Shown here piece after piece: positions 1 to 5,973 of a stretch of 5,973 bases of DNA. Origin of the DNA: Thermaceae bacterium. GTDB lineage: Bacteria; Deinococcota; Deinococci; Deinococcales; Marinithermaceae. The translations under genes were made by a program, and so were the position numbers. The stretch is taken from the NCBI GenBank assembly GCA_027023345.1, contig JALVVO010000272.1:1-5973 (forward strand), written 5' to 3'. The notes under the pieces were generated by a model. The model was not told where the DNA came from and did not search any database. It saw only the letters and a list, made by a program, of their open reading frames with translations. Each line of letters opens with the position of its first letter. The stretch's first letter is position 1.

Positions 1-483
1 GCCGGGGGCCTCCCCCACCGCCGCCATCGCCCCGAAGACGGGGCCGGCGAAGGCGTGCCCGCGCTCGCTCAAGCGACGGACGTTCTCCCGCACCGCGGGG
101 TCGGCCCACATCTCGGGGTTCATCGCCGGGGCCCAGAGGACCCGGCGGGCGCCGGCGACGATCGTGGCCGAGAGCAGGTCCTCGGCGAGCCCCGCGGCCG
201 CCCGGGCCAGGTCGGCGGCAGTGGCCGGGGCTACCAGCACGAGGTCCGCCCACGCGGCGAGCTCGAGGTGCAAAACCCGGCCGCTCGGCGCGAACCAGCG
301 CGCGTCGGTGGCGACCGGGTGGCCGCTCACCGTGGCCAGGGCGAGCTCGGTGGTGAAGGCGAGGGCCCGGGCGGTGGCCAGCGTCCGCACCTCGAAGCCG
401 GCCTCGAGGAGACGCCGCGCGACCAGGGGCGCCTTGATCGCCGCGGCGCCCCCGCCCACCGCCAGCAGGACCCGTCGGCCCAA
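1..483 (-). CDS. coaBC: CoaBC, N-terminal phosphopantothenoylcysteine decarboxylase (CoaC) part; runs off left edge
   Basis: This is the flavin-dependent decarboxylase half of the bifunctional CoA biosynthesis enzyme. CoaC decarboxylates 4'-phosphopantothenoylcysteine, and the CoaB half, expected beyond the window edge, makes that substrate from 4'-phosphopantothenate and cysteine. The 161 visible residues show the flavoprotein fold: an N-terminal beta strand and glycine loop (LLAVGGGAAAIKAP, residues 6-19), the catalytic histidine in HLELAAWAD (H72), the APATAADLARAAAG segment (85-98), and the PAMNPEMW substrate clamp (119-126) with its key Asn122. The start is TTG at 483-481, one base after the rpoZ stop, chosen because a strong GGAGGAGG lies upstream and no ATG or GTG fits. 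The gene is the last visible member of the gmk-rpoZ operon and probably depends on translational coupling. I cannot see whether the CoaB domain is present; a CoaC-only protein is possible but unlikely in this context. Confidence 0.9.
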   Translation of the reverse strand, partial: MGRRVLLAVGGGAAAIKAPLVARRLLEAGFEVRTLATARALAFTTELALATVSGHPVATDARWFAPSGRVLHLELAAWADLVLVAPATAADLARAAAGLAEDLLSATIVAGARRVLWAPAMNPEMWADPAVRENVRRLSERGHAFAGPVFGAMAAVGEAPG

Positions 484-484
484 G

Positions 485-790
485 CTAGGCTTCCTCCTCC
501 AGGTCGCCGGGGTAGAGCTGGTCGAGCACGCGGGAGAGCTTGTCCTCGGGGATGAGGTTCTCGCCGATCTCGAACTGGCCGGTGAGCAGCTCCTTCATCG
601 CCCAGGTCACCGGGTTGGGGTCCGGCACCTCCCCCTCGAGGGTGCGCATCTTGGGCCAGTCCTTGGGCTCGAGCACAGTGTTCTTGAAGTTGTAGCGAAG
701 GAGCTGCTGGGCCCTTTTGGCCACCACCATCGTCAGCCGGTACTTGGAGTCCACGATCTCGAGCAGCTTGTCAATTCCCGGTTCGGCCAC
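485..790 (-). CDS. rpoZ: DNA-directed RNA polymerase omega subunit
   Basis: This 101-residue protein is the omega subunit, which wraps the C-terminal end of beta-prime and helps assemble and stabilise RNA polymerase. The N-terminus (MAEPGIDKLLEIVDSKYRLT) and the conserved helix VVAKRAQQLL (residues 22-31) are the family signature. The middle and C-terminal parts (NTVLEPKDWPKMRTLEGE, TWAMKELLTGQ, ENLIPEDKL) match the longer Thermus/Deinococcus type of omega as I remember it, which is about 99 aa. The start is GTG at 790-788, preceded by GGAAAGGTGG at a 10-nt spacing. The first 20 nt overlap the end of gmk in another frame, and the stop TAG (487-485) sits one base before the coaBC TTG, so all three genes are likely translated from one mRNA. 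No promoter of its own is evident. The identification is secure. Confidence 0.96.
   Translation of the reverse strand: MAEPGIDKLLEIVDSKYRLTMVVAKRAQQLLRYNFKNTVLEPKDWPKMRTLEGEVPDPNPVTWAMKELLTGQFEIGENLIPEDKLSRVLDQLYPGDLEEEA
491..500 (-). promoter_or_regulatory. Shine-Dalgarno sequence deciding the TTG start of coaBC
   Basis: Read on the minus strand the sequence is GGAGGAGGAA, ending 7 nt before the TTG at 483; the GGAGGAGG core is 9 nt from it. It lies inside the last codons of rpoZ. This strong site justifies calling the rare TTG as the start. Confidence 0.75.
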
Positions 791-1472
791 GTTCCACCAA
801 CCACCTTTCCATCTCGTCGAGCTCGGCCTCGAGCTCGGGGTCCCTGCTGAGCGCCGCGAGGAGCGCCTCGCCGCGCCGGTGGGTCTTCAACCGCTCGGCG
901 CGGACGATGCGCTCGAGGTCCACCGTCGCCGACTCGAGCACGTCGTTGGTCACCACGTAGTCGAAGCCAACCCCGCCGGCCTCGCGAATCTCCCGCTCGG
1001 CGCGGGCCAGGCGGGCGGCGATCTCCTTCAGTTTAGCCGGGTCGCCGTCGCCCGAGCGCAATAGCAACCGCCGGCGCAGCTCGGAGAGCGAGGGGGGCAC
1101 GATGAAGATGAAGACCGCCGGGATGCCCAGGCGCGGCGCTCGCTCCTTGACCTGCTTCGCCCCCTCGACCTCGATCTCGAGGAGCACGTCCTCGCCCCGC
1201 GCCAGGTGGCGCTCGACCGGCGCCCGGGGGGTGCCGTAGTAGTTGCCCACGTACTCGGCGTACTCGAGCAGCTCTCCGCGCTCGACGGCGGCCTCGAAGC
1301 GCGCCCGGTCCACGAACCAGTAGTCCACCCCGTGGCGCTCCCCGGGCCGCGGGGCGCGGGTAGTCATCGAGATCGAGTAGTAGAGCTTGACCCGCTCCAA
1401 GAGGCGGGCCCGGAGCGTCCCCTTGCCCACCCCCGAGGCCCCGGTCATCACGAAGAGCGTCCCCTGCGGCAC
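771..1472 (-). CDS. gmk: Guanylate kinase
   Basis: Guanylate kinase transfers a phosphate from ATP to GMP (or dGMP), giving GDP for RNA, DNA and (p)ppGpp metabolism in the cytoplasm. Numbered from GTG at 1472, the 233-aa protein has the P-loop GASGVGKGT (11-19). GMP-binding residues lie in SMTTRAPRPGERHGVDYWF (35-53) and in LEYAEYVGNYYGTP (70-83, including E71 and Y80). DVLLEIEVEGAKQV follows (from 96), then an arginine-rich lid (ELRRRLLLRSGDGDPAKLKE). Past the usual end of about 205 residues there is an acidic helical tail. The reading frame is open to a TTG at 1502. I prefer GTG 1472 because GGAGGGGG lies 5 nt upstream and because a promoter -10 hexamer (1493-1498) falls inside the longer version. 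It is the first gene of the gmk-rpoZ-coaBC operon, divergent from nrdJ. Confidence 0.95.
   Translation of the reverse strand: MPQGTLFVMTGASGVGKGTLRARLLERVKLYYSISMTTRAPRPGERHGVDYWFVDRARFEAAVERGELLEYAEYVGNYYGTPRAPVERHLARGEDVLLEIEVEGAKQVKERAPRLGIPAVFIFIVPPSLSELRRRLLLRSGDGDPAKLKEIAARLARAEREIREAGGVGFDYVVTNDVLESATVDLERIVRAERLKTHRRGEALLAALSRDPELEAELDEMERWLVERGRTGN
801..810 (-). promoter_or_regulatory. Shine-Dalgarno sequence for the GTG start of rpoZ
   Basis: On the minus strand it reads GGAAAGGTGG, 10 nt before the GTG at 790. It lies within the gmk coding sequence and supports independent loading of ribosomes on rpoZ despite the 20-nt overlap. Confidence 0.6.
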
Positions 1473-1474
1473 AT

Positions 1475-1482
1475 CCCCCTCC
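1475..1482 (-). promoter_or_regulatory. Shine-Dalgarno sequence deciding the GTG start of gmk
   Basis: On the minus strand it reads GGAGGGGG, immediately followed by AT and the GTG at 1472; the GGAGG core is 5 nt from the start. It favours GTG 1472 over the in-frame TTG at 1502. Confidence 0.7.
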
Positions 1483-1492
1483 AAGCGGACCC

Positions 1493-1521
1493 ATCCTAGC
1501 AAAGCGCCCCGAGGTGGTAAA
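1493..1521 (-). promoter_or_regulatory. Probable sigma-A promoter of the gmk-rpoZ-coaBC operon
   Basis: On the minus strand a -35-like TTTACC (1521-1516) and a -10 TAGGAT (1498-1493) are separated by exactly 17 bp. Transcription would begin near 1486 and leave a leader of roughly a dozen bases before the GTG at 1472. The hexamers are close to the housekeeping consensus (TTGACA, TATAAT). This is a pattern match only, not a mapped start site. Confidence 0.6.
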
Positions 1522-1550
1522 CTCAGAGGGTCCCGGATGGTCGTTCGCGC

Positions 1551-1579
1551 TTGCGGCTAAGCCCAAGATGTAGTAGGCT
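1551..1579 (+). promoter_or_regulatory. Probable nrdJ promoter
   Basis: TTGCGG (1551-1556) and TAGGCT (1574-1579) are 17 bp apart and fit a sigma-A -35/-10 pair, with transcription expected near 1586. The -10 hexamer overlaps the upstream NrdR-like box, and the second box lies just past the expected start, so a repressor bound there would block polymerase. The -35 is only partly consensus, so the exact hexamers are tentative. Confidence 0.45.
1561..1576 (+). promoter_or_regulatory. NrdR-like operator, box 1 (upstream)
   Basis: The 16 bases match 10 of 16 positions of the NrdR consensus acaCwAtATaTwGtgt as I recall it. The core C-w-A-n-A-T-n-T-w-G is completely conserved (CAAGATGTAG at 1564-1573). 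NrdR is the zinc-finger/ATP-cone repressor of ribonucleotide reductase genes. Alone this box would be weak; the second box at the correct helical spacing makes it convincing. Confidence 0.65.
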
Positions 1580-1591
1580 CCCGTTTTAGGA

Positions 1592-1607
1592 GCACAACAT
1601 CTTGTGC
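1592..1607 (+). promoter_or_regulatory. NrdR-like operator, box 2 (downstream)
   Basis: This site matches 12 of 16 positions of the recalled NrdR consensus, with the core CAACATCTTG intact. It is the heart of a perfect inverted repeat, AGCACAA-CATC-TTGTGCT (1591-1608). Its centre is 31 bp from that of box 1, about three helical turns, with 15 bp between the boxes, the usual geometry of paired NrdR operators. It lies in the nrdJ leader, upstream of the ribosome binding site. Confidence 0.75.
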
Positions 1608-1620
1608 TCGCCACGGGAGA

Positions 1621-1630
1621 AGGAGGAGGA
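1621..1630 (+). promoter_or_regulatory. Strong Shine-Dalgarno sequence of nrdJ
   Basis: AGGAGGAGGA contains two overlapping AGGAGG cores, 4 and 7 nt before the ATG at 1634. It fixes the nrdJ start at this ATG and rules against the in-frame GTG at 1604, which lies inside NrdR box 2. Confidence 0.8.
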
Positions 1631-1633
1631 ACC

Positions 1634-4570
<2,937 letters not shown>

Positions 4571-4765
4571 ACCATGAAGCCCTTCACCCTCCGGCTTTTC
4601 TTCCCGGACGGAGATCCCTACGGCCTCAAGGTCGCAAAACTCGGGAACTGGTCGGGGGTAGGGGTGATCTTTCCCCGGGCGCTCTTCGGCGAAGCGAAGA
4701 AACGCCCCGAGCTCGGTCGCCCGGGGGTTTACCTTCTCCTAGGCGAAGACGAGGACGGCTTCCCC

Positions 4766-4779
4766 GAGCTCTAGACGAC
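4766..4779 (+). other. Pseudogene lesion 1: deletion of the YIG active-site segment
   Basis: The reading GFPEL stops at TAG 4772-4774, and the homologous sequence resumes as DDVGKR at 4774 in the frame one base earlier. Relatives, as I recall them, have about five residues (Y-[IV]-G-E-A) between these two parts, so a deletion of about 13 bp fits both the missing residues and the frame change. The catalytic Tyr of YIG is lost. Confidence 0.65.
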
Positions 4780-4876
4780 GTCGGCAAGCGCATCGCCCAG
4801 CACGACCAGGGCAAGGATTTTTGGACCTATGCCGTGGTTTTTACTGCAAGCGAGGACGACGGGCTGGACAAAGCCC

Positions 4877-4880
4877 AAAA
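4877..4880 (+). other. Pseudogene lesion 2: +1 frameshift in an A run
   Basis: Upstream the frame reads DGLDKAQ, downstream TRYLETRLIELA in the next frame. Removing one A from the AAAA run joins them as DKAQTRYLETRLIELA, a natural family sequence. Confidence 0.7.
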
Positions 4881-5221
4881 CCCGATACCTCGAGACCCGG
4901 TTGATCGAACTCGCCAAACGCCGGGGGCAGGCAAAGGTCAAGAACCAAAACCAGGGTAGCGTTCCTCCGCTCTTGGAGATGGACCGGGCGGATGCCGAGC
5001 AGTTCCTTGAGAACTTGCTGCTTTACTTGCCGCCGTTGGGTGTTTCCTTCCTCGGGCCTAAATCGCCCAAAAAGCAAACCGGCGTGCAAAAGTTTTATCT
5101 GAGTTCCAAAGGAGTTCACGCAGAGGCAGAGCTTACGGCCGAAGGCTTTGTTGTAAAAGCAGGATCACAAGCCGTACGGAAAGAAACGAAATCCTTACCT
5201 CAAAGTTACCAGCGCTTACGA

Positions 5222-5224
5222 TAA
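5222..5224 (+). other. Pseudogene lesion 3: in-frame nonsense codon TAA
   Basis: SYQRLR is followed by TAA and then RLIEAGIL in the same frame. Relatives as I recall them have Glu or a similar residue here, so a single GAA to TAA change explains it. Confidence 0.7.
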
Positions 5225-5336
5225 CGTCTCATCGAAGCCGGCATCTTGAAGACTGCAGGGGACCGCTACGTCTTTACACGGGATTTTGCCTTCTCATCAC
5301 CATCGGCCGCAGCCGCGGCTATTCGAGGCGGCTCCA

Positions 5337-5344
5337 CCCCGGGG
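5337..5344 (+). other. Pseudogene lesion 4: +1 frameshift in CCCCGGGG
   Basis: FSSPSAAAAAIRGGSTPG reads in the upstream frame, and TTSWKTKDRTTLKEWLEASST, cut here in two as TTSWKTKD and RTTLKEWLEASST, reads in the frame one base later. One extra base in the CCCCGGGG run accounts for it. The stop of the restored frame is TAG 5409-5411. Confidence 0.65.
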
Positions 5345-5402
5345 AACCACTTCCTGGAAAACCAAAGACAGAACCACCCTAAAAGAATGGCTCGAGGCTT
5401 CC

Positions 5403-5973
5403 TCAACCTAGTCTTCGGAAGAAGCTCCGCAGGACCCCCACCCCGAAGCGAAGCGCCTCCACCGGGATGCGCTCGTCGGCGGCGTGGATGAAGCGGTTGA
5501 AGGCGAAGCCCTCGGGCAGCTTCATCGGGGTGAAGCCGTAGGTCTGGATGCCGAGCCGGGCGAAGTGGCGGCCGTCGGTGACGCCGGAGAGGAGCAGGGG
5601 GACCGCCTTGGCGCCGGGGTCGGCCTCCTCCAAGACCTCGGCGAGTAGGGGGAAGAGCGTCCAGTCCACCTCCTTGGGGCCGGGATCGTGGCGCACCACC
5701 TCGGCCTCGAAGGGGACGGGGATGCGCCGGCTCAGCTCGCCGATCAGGTCGCCGGGGGTGAAGCCGGGGAGGAGGCGGCCGTCGAGCTCGAGCTCCACCC
5801 GCTCGGGAACCACGTTGATCTTGCTCCCGCCGCGGACGACGGTGGGGGCGACGGTGTTGCCAAAGAGCGGGAGGAAGACCCTTCCCGCCTCGCCCAGCCG
5901 GGCCAGCACCGCGTGGGTGAGCCGGGGCACGAGCGCGAGCTTCAAAAGCGCCCCCTTGGCCCCGCCGATCCCC
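5403..5973 (-). CDS. M20-family metallopeptidase/hydrolase, C-terminal part; runs off right edge
   Basis: The visible 189 residues are the C-terminal portion of an M20/M25/M40-type zinc hydrolase; these enzymes cleave amino acids or acyl groups from small peptides and N-acyl compounds in the cytoplasm. The end of the dimerisation (lid) domain shows in NTVAPTVVRGGSKINVVP and LELDGRLLPG. The return to the catalytic domain follows with LLLSGVTDGRHFARLGIQTY, GFTPMKLP and FIHAADERIPVEALRFGV, in which the histidine (codon 5484-5486) is the expected last metal ligand. The N-terminal metal ligands and the start lie beyond the window; the TTG at 5945 is internal, since GIGGAKGALL precedes it in frame. 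ArgE, DapE, carboxypeptidase G2 and aminoacylase activities cannot be told apart from this part. It is convergent with the nuclease pseudogene, and their stop regions overlap by 9 bp. Confidence 0.9.
   Translation of the reverse strand, partial: GIGGAKGALLKLALVPRLTHAVLARLGEAGRVFLPLFGNTVAPTVVRGGSKINVVPERVELELDGRLLPGFTPGDLIGELSRRIPVPFEAEVVRHDPGPKEVDWTLFPLLAEVLEEADPGAKAVPLLLSGVTDGRHFARLGIQTYGFTPMKLPEGFAFNRFIHAADERIPVEALRFGVGVLRSFFRRLG

Larger units (their letters stand above)
4574..5411 (+). pseudogene. Decayed GIY-YIG nuclease family protein with C-terminal DUF4357-type domain
   Basis: The broken gene is followed through three frames. Frame 1 starts at ATG 4574 (MKPFTLRLFFPDGDPYGLK) and reaches GVYLLLGEDEDGFPEL, the GIY half of the motif, then TAG at 4772. 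The next part reads DDVGKRIAQHDQGKDFW from 4774 in another frame, keeping the conserved Arg and His. After an extra A near 4877-4880 the original frame resumes with TRYLETRLIELAKRR, which holds the catalytic Glu. It continues through the middle region to an in-frame TAA (5222-5224), then RLIEAGIL, VFTRDFAFSSPSAAAAA. A last +1 shift near 5337-5344 leads to RTTLKEWLEASST and TAG at 5409. GIY-YIG enzymes cut DNA; this subfamily's role is not known to me. It lies 3 nt after nrdJ with no good Shine-Dalgarno, so it was probably cotranscribed and coupled. A functional short product is unlikely, since the YIG motif is missing. Confidence 0.85.

Noticed and set aside
1564..1604. CAAGATGT (1564-1571) and ACATCTTG (1597-1604) as a stem for a leader RNA element or riboswitch.
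   Set aside because: The first arm lies upstream of the predicted transcript start. The complementarity is what two copies of a near-palindromic operator produce. No cobalamin riboswitch features are seen in this short leader.
1604..1633. Upstream GTG extension of nrdJ by ten residues.
   Set aside because: The GTG lies inside the NrdR box 2 inverted repeat, has no Shine-Dalgarno, and the ATG at 1634 is preceded by AGGAGGAGGA.
4574..4774. A functional 66-aa protein cotranscribed with nrdJ.
   Set aside because: It ends at the exact point of the active-site deletion and matches only the N-terminus of a longer family. Translation may still occur, but a role is unsupported.
4771..5345. Programmed frameshifting or stop read-through in the nuclease gene.
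   Set aside because: Four separate interruptions, one of them a deletion of active-site residues, fit decay far better than recoding, and there is no shift-site plus pseudoknot arrangement I can recognise.
5246..5491. An 81-codon small protein beginning at TTG 5246.
   Set aside because: Its first part is the C-terminal domain of the pseudogene after the TAA, and its last part is off-frame sequence across the frameshift and the antisense of the M20 gene.

Overview
The window is very GC-rich and gene-dense, and its proteins most resemble those of the Thermaceae (Thermus, Meiothermus, Oceanithermus, Marinithermus). The omega subunit, guanylate kinase and B12-dependent ribonucleotide reductase all have a Thermus-like look. 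That placement comes from recalled protein patterns, not a database search.

Left part, minus strand (1-1472): a tight operon gmk - rpoZ - coaBC. It encodes guanylate kinase, RNA polymerase omega, and the N-terminal flavoprotein (CoaC) half of the coenzyme A biosynthesis enzyme, which runs off the left edge. All three genes use non-ATG starts (GTG, GTG, TTG), each supported by a Shine-Dalgarno sequence. gmk overlaps rpoZ by 20 nt, and rpoZ and coaBC are 1 nt apart. A promoter with hexamers at 1493-1498 and 1516-1521 can drive the operon.

Divergent control region (1473-1633): 161 bp separates gmk from a large plus-strand gene. It holds the gmk promoter, a promoter for the rightward gene, and two sites matching the NrdR operator. 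The sites are 31 bp apart centre to centre, the classic tandem NrdR arrangement, and they bracket the probable transcription start of the reductase gene.

Centre, plus strand (1634-4570): a complete class II (adenosylcobalamin-dependent) ribonucleoside-diphosphate reductase, nrdJ, 978 aa. It has intact catalytic motifs, a TSCPD-like domain and a Cys-rich tail. It has no ATP-cone and no intein.

Right part: 3 nt after nrdJ begins a decayed gene (4574-5411) for a GIY-YIG nuclease family protein with a C-terminal DUF4357-type domain. Four separate lesions can be located: a deletion that removes the YIG half of the active-site motif, a +1 shift in an A run, an in-frame TAA, and a +1 shift in a CCCCGGGG run. 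This stretch is visibly poorer in GC than its neighbours. Its original stop codon overlaps the 3' end of a convergent minus-strand M20-family metallopeptidase gene that leaves the window on the right.

Most of the window is housekeeping nucleotide, CoA and transcription genes. The parts most worth a second look are the NrdR operator pair and the nuclease pseudogene. I see no RNA gene, CRISPR array, insertion sequence or clearly new system.
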